Made by a program: the position numbers and the translations under genes. DNA of 64,000 nucleotides, taken from contig NZ_JAIQDE010000017.1 of the NCBI RefSeq assembly GCF_020037015.1, forward strand, positions 1 to 64,000, written 5' to 3'. How positions within the stretch are numbered: the stretch's first letter is position 1; each line of letters begins with the position of its first letter. Positions 1 to 9,288 of the stretch are shown here, piece after piece. This DNA is from Corallococcus sp. AS-1-6 (GTDB lineage: Bacteria; Myxococcota; Myxococcia; Myxococcales; Myxococcaceae). The notes under the pieces are model-generated. The model had not been told where the DNA came from. It made no database searches and saw only the letters and a program-made list of their open reading frames with translations.

Positions 1-410
1 AACAGGCTGTAGGACTCCAGCGCGCCGAACCAGACGCCCACGGGCGCGTCGTTCGAGCCCAGCTTGAGGCCGCGCACCACCTGCCCGAAGTCGGACAGGT
101 GGTCCCAGTCCTCCCTCCTCACGAGACCCGTGCCACCCCATGCTCGCAATCTGACCGGTGCGCCGAGGTTGAGCCCGAACTCCGAACCACCCTCCAGGAT
201 GAGCGTGGGCTCCAGTTGGATGAAGCCCTCGGCCTCACCGCCGCCTGAGCGCGGAAGGTACGCGAGCGGTGCCACCTCCAGCCGTGCCAATGGAGACCCG
301 GAGCGCGAGGATTCCTGGGGGCCTGAAGTCCCGGAGTCAGGCGCATCCGTAGCCGCTCCTCGCATGGGAAGCAGACCCAGCCACAGCACCGCCCACCAGC
401 GGTTGCCCAT
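1..410 (-). CDS. Secreted hypothetical protein, 5' part only (cut by window edge)
   Basis: The frame runs open from an ATG at 410-408 on the minus strand to base 1, giving the first 136 residues. A ribosome-binding sequence (GAGGGGC) precedes the ATG. The protein begins MGNRWWAVLWLGLLPMRGAA, which looks like a signal peptide, followed by a Ser/Gly-rich linker. Further on are alternating hydrophobic stretches such as LEVAPLAYLP, GFIQLEPTLILE and VGVWFGALESYSL, which suggest beta strands of an outer-membrane or surface protein. I do not recognise a named family. A degenerate version of the palindrome found at 586-602 lies inside the coding sequence near 90-110. The C-terminus and true length lie outside the window. 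Confidence 0.7.
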   Translation of the reverse strand, partial: MGNRWWAVLWLGLLPMRGAATDAPDSGTSGPQESSRSGSPLARLEVAPLAYLPRSGGGEAEGFIQLEPTLILEGGSEFGLNLGAPVRLRAWGGTGLVRREDWDHLSDFGQVVRGLKLGSNDAPVGVWFGALESYSL

Positions 411-585
411 TGCTCGCCCCTCGTGACTGCACTCCGGTGCGGTGTGCGGAACCCCGTGATAGCCGCCGAGTCCGACACGTCCGCCGTAAGCGCTCGCCGT
501 GCCCGGTCGTGACGGGCGCCCGTGAAGTCGCGAAACCTCCAGGCCACTGGGCGGCGGGGCCTCCCGGTGACGCTTCGCACGAACT

Positions 586-602
586 TGTCCGACAGTCGGA
601 CA
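586..602. repeat. Dispersed 17-bp palindrome (TGTCCGACAGTCGGACA)
   Basis: A perfect palindrome of two 8-base arms around a central A, extended on one side by CAGG. The same element recurs at 28830-29189 and in degenerate form at 27550-27566. It sits in the 280-bp gap between the divergent genes starting at 410 and 691, which otherwise shows no gene or clear promoter. Confidence 0.8.
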
Positions 603-690
603 GGTTTGGGCCCGAGCGGGGCGGGAGGTGTAGCGCAGGGAGGCCTGGGGGCTTGAGATGCTCCCGGCCACGGGAAACACGGAGGCAGCC

Positions 691-1548
691 ATGTTCGTCA
701 TCACGGGAGCCACGGGGCGGTTGGGCCGGTTCGTCGTCGAGGGCCTGTTGAAGAAGGTCCCCGCGGACCAGGTCGCGGTCGCGGTGCGCAATCCGGACAA
801 GGCCGCGGAGTGGGCCGCGCGCGGCGTGCAGGTCCGCAAGGCGGACTACAGCCGCCCGGAGACGTGGGACGGCGTGTTCTCCGGCGGAGACACGGCGCTG
901 CTCATCTCCTCCAGCGAGGTGGGCCAGCGGCGCAAGCAGCACCAGACCGTGGTGGACGCGGCGAAGAAGGCTGGCGTGAAGCTCCTGGCCTATACGAGCA
1001 TCCTGCACGCGGACACATCGCGGATGGTGCTGGCGCCGGAGCACCTGTTCACGGAGGAGGCCATCCGCGCGTCAGGCTTGCCGTTCGTGTTCCTGCGCCA
1101 CGGTTGGTACCTGGAGAACTACACGGAGGCCGCGAAGCGCACGCTGGAGCAGGGCGTGCTCCGGGGCTGCGCGAAGGACGGCCGCGTCGCCCCCGCCACC
1201 CGCCAGGACTTCGCGGACGCCGCCGTCGCGGTGCTCACCGGCACGGGCCACGGGAACCCGGTGTACGAGCTCGCGGGTGACACGGGCTTCACGCTGGCGG
1301 AGTACGCGGCGGAGCTGTCACGCCAGTCCGGCAGGACCGTGACGTACCAGGACCTGCCACCCGCCGACTTCGCCGCCGCGCTCATGCAGGCGGGCCTGCC
1401 CAAGGGCTACGCCGACGTGCTGGCCAACTCCGACGAAGGTATCGCCCGGGGCGACCTGAACGACACCAGCCGCACGCTCAGCCGCCTCATCGGCCGCCCC
1501 ACCACGACCCTGGCGGAGGCGCTGGCCGAGGCGCTCCAACAGGCCTGA
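691..1548 (+). CDS. NmrA/QorB-like NAD(P)-binding reductase (atypical SDR)
   Basis: Encodes a 285-residue atypical short-chain dehydrogenase of the NmrA/QorB type. The N-terminus MFVITGATGRLGRFVVEGLL carries the Rossmann motif GATGRLG for NAD(P) binding. Later segments such as LLAYTSILHADTS and LPFVFLRHGWYLENY match the family pattern seen in quinone oxidoreductase 2 (E. coli QorB, 286 residues). The ATG at 691 is preferred over an upstream ATG at 658 because GGAGG lies just before it and the protein then begins directly with the Rossmann strand. Likely role is reduction of quinones or redox sensing through NADPH binding; the substrate cannot be told. It converges on the desaturase gene, with a hairpin between them. 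Confidence 0.85.
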   Translation: MFVITGATGRLGRFVVEGLLKKVPADQVAVAVRNPDKAAEWAARGVQVRKADYSRPETWDGVFSGGDTALLISSSEVGQRRKQHQTVVDAAKKAGVKLLAYTSILHADTSRMVLAPEHLFTEEAIRASGLPFVFLRHGWYLENYTEAAKRTLEQGVLRGCAKDGRVAPATRQDFADAAVAVLTGTGHGNPVYELAGDTGFTLAEYAAELSRQSGRTVTYQDLPPADFAAALMQAGLPKGYADVLANSDEGIARGDLNDTSRTLSRLIGRPTTTLAEALAEALQQA

Positions 1549-1557
1549 GAAACACCA

Positions 1558-1590
1558 CGGGGGAGCAGGCCCTGATGGACGGCTCCCCCG
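1558..1590. terminator. Hairpin terminator between convergent genes
   Basis: Arms CGGGGGAGC (1558-1566) and GCTCCCCCG (1582-1590) form a perfect 9-bp stem with a 15-base loop, 10 bases after the reductase stop codon and before the end of the convergent desaturase gene. There is no strong T-run, as is common in GC-rich genomes. It could serve both strands. Confidence 0.6.
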
Positions 1591-1615
1591 CGTTGCTTCA
1601 AGTCTGGACCGGAAC

Positions 1616-2413
1616 TCAGGCCGCCTGTGCTCCCGCGCCGCTCTGGCGGGCCACTTCGCGCGGCTCCGGGTACACGGCGCGCTGGGGCGTGGTGATGCGG
1701 ATGACGCCCAGCTTCGACAGCACGCGCATCACCTGCCACGTGGGGTCGATTTCGAAGGCGCGCGCCGCGAAGTTCGGGCTGCTGCCGTACTTGTGGTGGT
1801 TGTTCTGGAACAGCTCACCCATGCACAGCACGTCCACCGGCAGCGTGTTGCGCGACTTGTCCGCGCCCTTGAAGTTCCGGTAGCCGTACTTGTGCCCGCA
1901 CCAGTTCACGATGGCGCCGTGCACCGGCCCCATCACGAAGTGCACCGGCAACAGCAGGAACATCCAGGGCGACGTCGCGAACGCCGCGTAGAACGCCGTG
2001 TACAGCGCCACCCAGCCCAGCACCGCCCACCAGGACTGGCCCAGCGTCTCGTCCACCAGCTTCCACTCCGGATAGCCACCCTCGAAGCGCGGCTCCGGCT
2101 GGATCCTGCGCGTCAGGATGCCCGAGTAGCGCTCCTTCGTGTGCCACATCATCCGCACCACGTCCTTGAAGTAGTGCGGCGAATGCGGGTCGTTCTCCGT
2201 GTCCGAGAACGCGTGGTGCTCGCGGTGCAGGATGGCGTACGCCCGCGGCGACAGGTACGACGAGCCCTGCACCAGGTAGGTGAGCAGGTGCATCACCTTC
2301 TCCGTGCGCGGCCCCATGCTGTACATGCGGTGCGCCGCGTAACGGTGCTGGAAGAAGCTCTGGAAGAAGACGCAGAGCAGCCAGTGACTGATGAAGAAGA
2401 TGATGATGGCCAT
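1616..2413 (-). CDS. Membrane fatty-acid desaturase (acyl-CoA/acyl-lipid type)
   Basis: A 265-residue integral membrane di-iron desaturase. The three histidine boxes are visible: HRYAAH (residues 23-28), HREHH (63-67) and NNHHKYG near residue 205. Hydrophobic segments at the N-terminus and around residues 125-165 would form membrane hairpins. The length is short for the stearoyl-CoA desaturase family because the protein starts almost at the first box, as in several bacterial members. It would introduce a double bond into membrane fatty acids. The ATG is preceded by GGGAGAG. The 278-bp divergent space to bioA contains short inverted repeats next to the start (ACAGGG/CCCTGT, 2435-2440 and 2451-2456) that might bind a regulator. 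Confidence 0.9.
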   Translation of the reverse strand: MAIIIFFISHWLLCVFFQSFFQHRYAAHRMYSMGPRTEKVMHLLTYLVQGSSYLSPRAYAILHREHHAFSDTENDPHSPHYFKDVVRMMWHTKERYSGILTRRIQPEPRFEGGYPEWKLVDETLGQSWWAVLGWVALYTAFYAAFATSPWMFLLLPVHFVMGPVHGAIVNWCGHKYGYRNFKGADKSRNTLPVDVLCMGELFQNNHHKYGSSPNFAARAFEIDPTWQVMRVLSKLGVIRITTPQRAVYPEPREVARQSGAGAQAA

Positions 2414-2691
2414 GACTCTCCCGTGATGACAGACACAGGGCTAACACCCCCCCTGTCACGGCAATGTCAGCGCTCCCCACGTCACCGGCACCGGACCGGC
2501 CCCACCGTCCCGTCCCGGACGCACGCCACTGAGCGTCACCCTCCGCCGCCTGTCCGCTGGTGGATAAGGCCCGGTGCGGTCACCCATTCGCCCCCGTCCC
2601 ACGTGTCGCACCGCGACGTTGCGGGCCGTCCCCGGGGAGGGCAGAAGGGCACGCGGCGCGTCACCCCCCTTCACACCCAGGAGCCTCCACC

Positions 2692-4023
2692 GTGGATCGG
2701 GCAACCCTCGTCGGACTCGACAAGCAGCACGTCTGGCACCCCTACACCGCCATGGAGCAGTACGTCGCGAAGACGGACCCCCTGGTCATCGTCCGCGCGG
2801 AGGGCGTCTGGCTCCATGACGCGGACGGACGGCGCTACCTGGACGCCAACGGCTCCTGGTGGGTGTCCACCCTGGGACACCGCCACCCGCGCCTCGTGCA
2901 CGCGCTCACCGAGCAACTGGGCAGCCTGGCCCACGTCTCGCTCGCGGGCATCACCCACGGCCCCGCGGCCCGGCTGGGCGCGGAGCTGACGGCGCTGGCC
3001 CCGGGCGCGGAGCGGGCGGACGTGCCTTCGGGCGAGAAGCTGTCGCGCGTCTTCTATTCGGACAACGGCAGCACCGCGGTGGAGGTGGCCATCAAGATGG
3101 CCGCGCAGTACTGGGCGCAGAACGGACGGCCCCGCCGCACCCGCTTCATCACCCTGACCGGCGCCTTCCACGGCGAGACCCTGGGCGCCACCAGCGTGGG
3201 CGGCGTGCACGAGTTCCGCGACGTGTTCGGCCCGCTCCTCTTCGACGTGGTGCACGTGCCGTCCCCCGCCGAACCCGACGGCCACGCGCGCGCCCTGGCC
3301 CAGGTGAAGGCCGCGCTCGCGGCGGATCCGGATGGCATCGCCGGCGTCATCCTGGAGCCCGTCATCCAGGGCGCCGCGGGCATGTGGATGTCGTCGCCGG
3401 ACTTCGTGCGCGAGGTGCGCGAGGCCACCCGCGCGGTGGACACCTTCCTCATCGCCGACGAGGTCTTCACCGGCATGGGCCGCACCGGCGCGCGCTTCGC
3501 GGTGGACCTGGCCGGCGTGGTGCCGGACCTCCTGTGCCTGGCCAAGGCGCTCAGCGGGGGCCTGCTGCCCTTCGCCGCCACGCTCGCGTCGGAGCGCATC
3601 TTCCAGGGCTTCCTGGGGGCGAAGGACCGGGCGCTGTATTACGGGCACTCGTACTGCGGCAACCCGCTGGGCGCGGCCGTGGCGCGCGAGGTGCTGGCCG
3701 TGTACCGCGACGAGGATGTGCTGGGGCAGGTCCAGCGCAAGGCGCCGCGCGTGAAGGCCGCCTTCGAGCGCATGGCCGCCACCCTCCCCGGGCTGGTGCG
3801 CCCGCGCGCGGTGGGCATGGTGGGCGCGGTGGACCTGGGCGGCGGAGGCTACTTCGCGGACAGCGGGTGGCGCGTCTACGAGGCCGCCCGCCGCCGCGGC
3901 CTGTACCTGCGCCCCATGGGCAACACCGTCTACATCGCGCCGGCGCTCAACATCCCGGACGCGGACCTGGACCTGCTGCTCCAGGGCGTGGAGGACAGCC
4001 TGCGCGAGGTGGCGGCGGGCTGA
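2692..4023 (+). CDS. bioA: Adenosylmethionine-8-amino-7-oxononanoate transaminase
   Basis: BioA converts 7-keto-8-aminopelargonate to 7,8-diaminopelargonate in biotin synthesis, using S-adenosylmethionine as amino donor and PLP as cofactor. The 443-residue protein shows the class III aminotransferase layout: WHPYTAMEQY and NGSWWVSTLGHRHP near the N-terminus, FYSDNGSTAVE for PLP phosphate binding, IADEVFTGMGRTG, and the Schiff-base lysine in LAKALSGG (K285). The W-H-P-Y-T motif is typical of BioA rather than other omega-aminotransferases. The start is the GTG at 2692 with CCAGGAG 7-8 bases upstream; the frame stays open for 44 codons before it, but that sequence does not resemble the family. 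No other biotin genes are adjacent. Confidence 0.93.
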   Translation: MDRATLVGLDKQHVWHPYTAMEQYVAKTDPLVIVRAEGVWLHDADGRRYLDANGSWWVSTLGHRHPRLVHALTEQLGSLAHVSLAGITHGPAARLGAELTALAPGAERADVPSGEKLSRVFYSDNGSTAVEVAIKMAAQYWAQNGRPRRTRFITLTGAFHGETLGATSVGGVHEFRDVFGPLLFDVVHVPSPAEPDGHARALAQVKAALAADPDGIAGVILEPVIQGAAGMWMSSPDFVREVREATRAVDTFLIADEVFTGMGRTGARFAVDLAGVVPDLLCLAKALSGGLLPFAATLASERIFQGFLGAKDRALYYGHSYCGNPLGAAVAREVLAVYRDEDVLGQVQRKAPRVKAAFERMAATLPGLVRPRAVGMVGAVDLGGGGYFADSGWRVYEAARRRGLYLRPMGNTVYIAPALNIPDADLDLLLQGVEDSLREVAAG

Positions 4024-4042
4024 GCCGTCCCCCGCGCGGAGA

Positions 4043-4068
4043 GCGCGAGCGCCCCCGTGCGCTCGCGC
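4043..4068. terminator. Perfect GC hairpin after bioA
   Basis: GCGCGAGCGC (4043-4052) and GCGCTCGCGC (4059-4068) form a perfect 10-bp stem with a 6-base loop, 20 bases after the bioA stop. It lacks a T-run. The remainder of the 258-bp gap to the next gene holds no gene I can support. Confidence 0.55.
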
Positions 4069-4281
4069 GGCCGCGAGCCTCGCGCCGCGAGGGCGTGCCC
4101 ATCCTCCTCCGGGAGCGTGGCGCCCCGGGAGGGAAGGAGGGGCGGAGCGCCACGTCCGCGCCCGCCGGTCGGCGCGTGCCGGGAGGCCCCCTCCTGCCTC
4201 CCGGTGCCGCGCGGGCCTCCCCCGTGCGCATCCGTTGAGTCAGGCGCCGTGCCGGCGCCGATGCTCGACGAGGGGACCGCC

Positions 4282-5730
4282 ATGACACTCGAAACCCACC
4301 GCCCGCAGACAGGCCCCGGCCTGCCCGCGGGGTTGACGCCGGACAGCGTGGAGTTGTTCCGGGCGCAACTGCGCGGCGCGCTCATCCAGCCGGGAGACGC
4401 CGACTACGCGGAGGCCTGTCAGTTGTACAACGCGATGATCCACAAGCGCCCGGCCATGGTGGCCCGGTGCGCGGACGTGGCGGACGTCATCGCCGCGGTG
4501 GCCCTGGCCCGCGAACGCAAGCTCCCCCTGGCCGTGCGCGGCGGCGGCCACAACGGCGGCGGCCTGGGGCTGGTGGATGACGGGTTGGTCATCGACCTGT
4601 CGCGCATGCGCGGCGTGCGCGTGGACCCCGAGGCCCGCACGGTGCGCGTCTCCGGCGGCGCCGTCTGGGGGGACGTGGACCACGCCACCCACGCCTTCGG
4701 GCTCGCGGTGCCCTCCGGCATCATCTCCACCACGGGCGTGGCCGGGCTCACGCTGGGCGGCGGCCTGGGGTACCTCACGCGCCGCTTCGGGCTCACCATC
4801 GACAACCTGCTCGCCGTGGACATGGTGCTCGCGGACGGCCGCTTCGTCACCGCGAACGAGGAGAAGCACCCGGACCTGTTCTGGGCGGTGCGCGGCGGAG
4901 GCGGCAACTTCGGCGTGGTGACGTCCTTCCTGTTCCGCGCCAACCCCGTGGACACCGTCATCGGAGGCCCCACGCTCTGGCCCCTGGACCGCGCTGCGGA
5001 GGTGCTGCGCTGGTACCGCGAGTTCCTCCCGGCCGCGCCGGAAGAGCTCAGCGGCTTCTTCGGCTTCCTCACCGTGCCGCCCGCGCCGCCCTTCCCGGAG
5101 GCGCTCCACTTCCAGAAGATGTGCGGCGTGGTGTGGTGCTACACGGGCGACCCCGCGCGCGCGGATGAGTTCTTCGCGCCCGTGCTGGCGCTCAAGCCCG
5201 CGCTGCACGGCGCGATGCCCATGCCCTTCCCCATGCTCCAGAGCGCCTTCGACGCGCTCTATCCGCCGGGGCACCAGTGGTACTGGCGCGCGGACTTCGT
5301 GCGCGAGATCCCGGACGCGGCCATCGAGCAGCACGTGCACTTCGCCGAGCGCCTGCCGTCCATGCAGTCCACCATGCACCTGTACCCCATCGACGGGGCG
5401 GCGCACCGGGTGGGCCCGCATGACACGGCGTTCCGCTTCCGCGACGCGCGCTGGTCGGAGGTCATCGTCGGGGTGGACCCGTCACCGGACCGGGCGGCGG
5501 ACATCTCCGCCTGGGCGAAGGAGTACTGGAGCGCGCTGCACCCGTACTCGGCGGGCGGCGCCTACGTGAACTTCATGATGGAGGAGGGCCAGGAGCGCGT
5601 GCAGGCCACCTACGGCGACAACTACGCGCGGCTGGTGGAGGTGAAGCGGGCCTACGACCCCCAGAACCTCTTCCACGTGAACCAGAACATCCTGCCCGGC
5701 CCGGTGAAGCCCCCGGGCGTCGCGCACTGA
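4282..5730 (+). CDS. FAD-linked oxidase, berberine-bridge-enzyme family
   Basis: A 482-residue flavin oxidase with an FAD_binding_4 domain (about residues 60-200) and a C-terminal BBE segment ending YDPQNLFHVNQNI. The motif VRGGGHNGGG holds the histidine (H90) expected to carry FAD covalently. The cysteine used for a second covalent bond in bicovalent members is absent (the site reads GIISTTGVAGLTLGGGLGYL), so attachment is predicted to be single. Substrate is unknown; relatives oxidise sugars, alcohols or natural-product intermediates. The ATG at 4282 follows a GAGGGG ribosome-binding sequence; an in-frame ATG at 4261 would add seven residues. It converges on the hybrid kinase with only 10 bp between stops. 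Confidence 0.88.
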   Translation: MTLETHRPQTGPGLPAGLTPDSVELFRAQLRGALIQPGDADYAEACQLYNAMIHKRPAMVARCADVADVIAAVALARERKLPLAVRGGGHNGGGLGLVDDGLVIDLSRMRGVRVDPEARTVRVSGGAVWGDVDHATHAFGLAVPSGIISTTGVAGLTLGGGLGYLTRRFGLTIDNLLAVDMVLADGRFVTANEEKHPDLFWAVRGGGGNFGVVTSFLFRANPVDTVIGGPTLWPLDRAAEVLRWYREFLPAAPEELSGFFGFLTVPPAPPFPEALHFQKMCGVVWCYTGDPARADEFFAPVLALKPALHGAMPMPFPMLQSAFDALYPPGHQWYWRADFVREIPDAAIEQHVHFAERLPSMQSTMHLYPIDGAAHRVGPHDTAFRFRDARWSEVIVGVDPSPDRAADISAWAKEYWSALHPYSAGGAYVNFMMEEGQERVQATYGDNYARLVEVKRAYDPQNLFHVNQNILPGPVKPPGVAH

Positions 5731-5740
5731 AGGCGCGCGC

Positions 5741-8700
5741 TCAGGCCTGGGCCCGGGGCGGCAGCGGCAGGTCGATGATGAAGGCGGCGCCCTGGCCGGG
5801 GGCGCTCTTCAGGACCAGCTTGCCGTGGTGGCCCTCGACGATCTGCCTGGCGATGAAGAGGCCCAGCCCCAGGCCGTGCACGGAGCGGGGCGGGCCTCCG
5901 CGCTCGAAGCGCTCGAAGACGCGGGCCTGGTGCTCGGGAGGGATGCCCGGGCCGCCGTCCGACACGTAGAGGATGAGCCGGTCGCCGTGCTTCCTGAGCC
6001 CGACGCCGAGCGACGTGCCCGGCGCGTACTTGATGGCGTTGGACACCAGGTTCGTCAGCACCTGCTGCATGCGCGAGCGGTCCCACCACACGCGCACGTT
6101 CAGCTCCGCCCGGAGCTGCAGGATGCACCGGGCCTGCTCCATCTGCTCGCGGAAGATGTCCAGGACCTCGTGCACCAGCTCCATCGGGTCGCTCTCCTCC
6201 ATGTGGAGGTCGAGCTTGCCCGCGCGGATGCGGGAGACGTCCAGCAGCTCGTCCACCAGCCGCGACATCCGCTCCACCTGCCGCTGCGCGGACTCCACCG
6301 CCACGAGGAGCTTCTCCGGGGTGGGAGGGTCGCTGCGCGTGGGGGACAGGCGCCGGCGCGTCATCTCCAGGTGCAGCAGCAGCGCGGTGACGGGCGTCTT
6401 CAGCTCGTGGGACGCCACGCCCAGGAAGGTGTCGCGCGCGGTGAGCGCGTGCTGGAGGTCTCGGGTGAGGGCCTCCAGTTGCTGGCGCGCGTGGGTCCGC
6501 TCGCTGACCTCCTGCACGGCGACGAGCAGCCCCTGGATGTGGCCCTCGCCGTCGCGCTGGGCGTGGATGTCCACGTCCAGGATGAGCTCCTGGAGCCCGC
6601 CCTGGCCGTCCGGCTGGCGCGCCGGGACCTCGTGGCCCACGAAGGGCTCGCCGGTGCGGTAGACGCGCTCCAGGTGCTGGAGCAGCACGCCGTGGCCTCC
6701 GACGGGCTGCGCTTCGCGCGCGGGCCGGCCCAGCATGTCCCGGCCCATCAGCTTCGCGAACAGGGGGTTGATGACCGTGAAGACGAGGTCCGGGCCCGTC
6801 ATCACGCACATGGCCGAGGGGGCCTGCATGAAGAAGTCGGAGAGCTGCCGCCGGGCCCGCGCCAGTTGCAGTTGGCTGTCCACGCGCGCCAGCAGCTCGC
6901 GCGCGGAGAAGGGCTTCACCAGGTAGTCATCCGCGCCCGCCTGGAGCCCCTCGATGCGGGCCTCCTCGCCCGCGCGCGCCGACAGCATGATGAAGGGGAT
7001 GCCGCGCGTGCGCGCGTCGCCGCGCAGCTTCTGGAGCAGGCCGAAGCCGTCCAGCCGCGGCATCATCACGTCGCTGAGGATGAGGTCCGGCTTGTGCTCG
7101 ACCGCCGCCTCGAAGGCCGCCTCGCCGTCCGCCACCGCGCGCACGTTCCAGTGCGGCGCCAGGAGGCCGCTGACGTACGCGCGCATGTCCGCGTTGTCGT
7201 CCGCGACGAGGATGCGCCCGCGCCCCGCCGGCAGCACGAGCCCCGCGCCCGGGCCCCCCAGCGCGGTGGCGCCGCGAGGGGCCCCCACCGGCTCCGGGCC
7301 CGGCGGCGGGAGGGGCTCCGGCGCATCCGGCAGCCAGCGCAGCGCCTCCTCGCTGAAGGCGGAGCCCAGCTTGCCCGCGTGCGGCGTCCCCACGTCGTCG
7401 TGGACCTGCTCCGCGGGCAGGTGCGCGCGGCCCAGCGGCAGCTCCACGAAGAAGGTGCTGCCCTCGCCCTCCACGCTGTGGACGCCCAGCGTGCCGCCGT
7501 GCAGCTTCACCAGCTCCTGGATGAGCGCCAGGCCAATGCCGGTGCCCTCGTGCGTGCGCCCGCGCGAGGACTCCACGCGGTGGAAGCGCTCGAACACGCG
7601 CGGCAGCTCCGCCTCCGGGATGCCGGTGCCGGTGTCCCGCACGGTGAGCCGCACCCGCGTCCCCTCGCGCGCGAGCCGCACGCTGACGCCGCCGTGGAGC
7701 GTGAACTTGAACGCGTTGGAGAGCAGGTTGAGGACAACCTTCTCCCACATGTCCCGGTCCACGTAGACGGGCTCGCCCACGTCCTGCGTCTCCACGGTGT
7801 ACCGCAGCCCGCCCTTCTCCATGGCGGAGCGGAAGACGCTGGCCAGGTCCCCGGTGAGCCGCGCCAGGTCCGTGGGGTGGAAGCCCGCCTTCACCCGGCC
7901 CGCCTCGATGCGGGAGAAGTCCAGCAGCGAATTGACCAGCTTCAACAGGCGCAGCGCGTTGCGGTGGGTGAGCTCCTGGCGCGCGCGCTGGGCCGGCGGC
8001 AGGGGCGCGTCCTCGTCCGCGAGCGACTCCTCCAGCGGGCCCAGGATGAGCGTGAGCGGCGTGCGGAACTCGTGCGACACGTTGGAGAAGAACGCCGTCT
8101 TCGCCCGGTCGATGGCCGCCAGCGCCTCCGCGCGCTGGGCCTCCGCCTCGTAGGTGCGCACGCTGACGACGGCGTTGGTGACCGTGGCCTGGAGCTGCTC
8201 GTAGAAGCTCCGGTAGGCGTCATCCATCGCGCGGCGGGGGCTCACGCCGGCCACCAGGTGGCCATAGGGCTCCGCCATGCCGGCCGGGTGGACGGGGAGC
8301 ACGAGCGCGTGCGCGGGCGGCTCCTCGTAGGGCCCTGGCACGGTGCCCGCGTCCAGCGGCGCGCGCGGCACGTCCACGGGGTCCGCGCCCCCGGTGGCGA
8401 AGGGCCACGGCCCGTCCAGCCCCGCCTCCTCCGGGCTCCACGCGGTGCCCGGGGGCAGGCCCATGCCGCCCACCCACCGGACGCGCGGGGCGGCTTCGTC
8501 GCGGCGGTAGAAGAGGAGGAAGGGCACGTCGAGCGCGGCGTCCGGCTGCAACTGCGCCAGCGCGGCGCCAATGTCCTCCAGCGTCTTCACCTTGCCCAGG
8601 AGCGCGGACAGCTCGCGCAGCGTCTGCGTGCGCCGCGCGCTGAGCATCTTCTCCGTCACCTCCGTGATGGGGTGGAAGAGGCCGCCCACGCCCCCGGACT

Positions 8701-9160
8701 CGTCCCGGATGGGGCTGAAGGAGAAGGTCATGAAGGCCTCCTCCAGGTAGCCGTGCCGGTCCAGGAACATGCGCTGGTTCTCGATGTAGGAACCGATGCC
8801 CGTGCCCGCCTTCTCGAACACGCCGCCCACCACCGGCAGCGCCGTGGCCCAGCAGTCGCGGAAGCGCTGGCCCATGGACTCCGGGTGCTTCGCGCCGCAG
8901 ATGGGCCGGTAGCTGTCGTTGTAGAGCTGTACCCGCTCCGGCCCCCACGCGATGAGGATGGGGAAGGTGGAGGACAGGCAGAGGCTGACCGTCGTGCGCA
9001 GGCTCTGCGGCCAGGTCTCCACCGGCCCGAGCGGCGTCTTCGACCAGTCCATGGAGCGGATCAACCGCCCCATCTCACCGCCGCCGGACAGCCAGTCCAT
9101 GCCCCCTTCCGGGGACGCCGCCGCGGTGGAGCCGGCCTGGGAGGGACTGGGGAGCGTCAT
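5741..9160 (-). CDS. Hybrid sensor protein with two complete histidine kinase modules around a receiver
   Basis: A cytoplasmic-looking 1139-residue signalling protein. Order of domains: PAS-like N-terminus (about 30-170), GAF-like region (175-345), HisKA with phospho-acceptor H363 (NVSHEFRTPL), HATPase, receiver with phospho-acceptor D697 (LILSDVMMP; conserved K in DDYLVKPF), PAS (about 770-880), a second HisKA with H918 (VASHELKTPV) and a second HATPase ending near 1135. No transmembrane segment is apparent. Both kinase modules keep their H-box and ATP-binding motifs (NLLSNAFKF, NLVSNAIKY). The first half may read a signal and phosphorylate the receiver, which could then control the second kinase; this is inference. 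An internal ATG (residue 21) is another possible start. No response regulator is adjacent. Confidence 0.9.
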   Translation of the reverse strand: MTLPSPSQAGSTAAASPEGGMDWLSGGGEMGRLIRSMDWSKTPLGPVETWPQSLRTTVSLCLSSTFPILIAWGPERVQLYNDSYRPICGAKHPESMGQRFRDCWATALPVVGGVFEKAGTGIGSYIENQRMFLDRHGYLEEAFMTFSFSPIRDESGGVGGLFHPITEVTEKMLSARRTQTLRELSALLGKVKTLEDIGAALAQLQPDAALDVPFLLFYRRDEAAPRVRWVGGMGLPPGTAWSPEEAGLDGPWPFATGGADPVDVPRAPLDAGTVPGPYEEPPAHALVLPVHPAGMAEPYGHLVAGVSPRRAMDDAYRSFYEQLQATVTNAVVSVRTYEAEAQRAEALAAIDRAKTAFFSNVSHEFRTPLTLILGPLEESLADEDAPLPPAQRARQELTHRNALRLLKLVNSLLDFSRIEAGRVKAGFHPTDLARLTGDLASVFRSAMEKGGLRYTVETQDVGEPVYVDRDMWEKVVLNLLSNAFKFTLHGGVSVRLAREGTRVRLTVRDTGTGIPEAELPRVFERFHRVESSRGRTHEGTGIGLALIQELVKLHGGTLGVHSVEGEGSTFFVELPLGRAHLPAEQVHDDVGTPHAGKLGSAFSEEALRWLPDAPEPLPPPGPEPVGAPRGATALGGPGAGLVLPAGRGRILVADDNADMRAYVSGLLAPHWNVRAVADGEAAFEAAVEHKPDLILSDVMMPRLDGFGLLQKLRGDARTRGIPFIMLSARAGEEARIEGLQAGADDYLVKPFSARELLARVDSQLQLARARRQLSDFFMQAPSAMCVMTGPDLVFTVINPLFAKLMGRDMLGRPAREAQPVGGHGVLLQHLERVYRTGEPFVGHEVPARQPDGQGGLQELILDVDIHAQRDGEGHIQGLLVAVQEVSERTHARQQLEALTRDLQHALTARDTFLGVASHELKTPVTALLLHLEMTRRRLSPTRSDPPTPEKLLVAVESAQRQVERMSRLVDELLDVSRIRAGKLDLHMEESDPMELVHEVLDIFREQMEQARCILQLRAELNVRVWWDRSRMQQVLTNLVSNAIKYAPGTSLGVGLRKHGDRLILYVSDGGPGIPPEHQARVFERFERGGPPRSVHGLGLGLFIARQIVEGHHGKLVLKSAPGQGAAFIIDLPLPPRAQA

Positions 9161-9288
9161 GAGGCCTCGGATGTTCGTCCAGGAAAACCATCCGGTTGAT
9201 AGCGGATTCGCGCGGCGCGCGCCGGGTCATGCAGAACAAGTGTGAGCTTGCTTGCTTCAACCCCAGGTGGGGCGGCGGGGACCGCCGC

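Noticed and set aside
5825-9199. Long open frame antisense to the hybrid kinase
   Set aside because: It has Arg/Ala/His-rich composition, no ribosome-binding site and no domain; it is the mirror of a GC-rich coding sequence.
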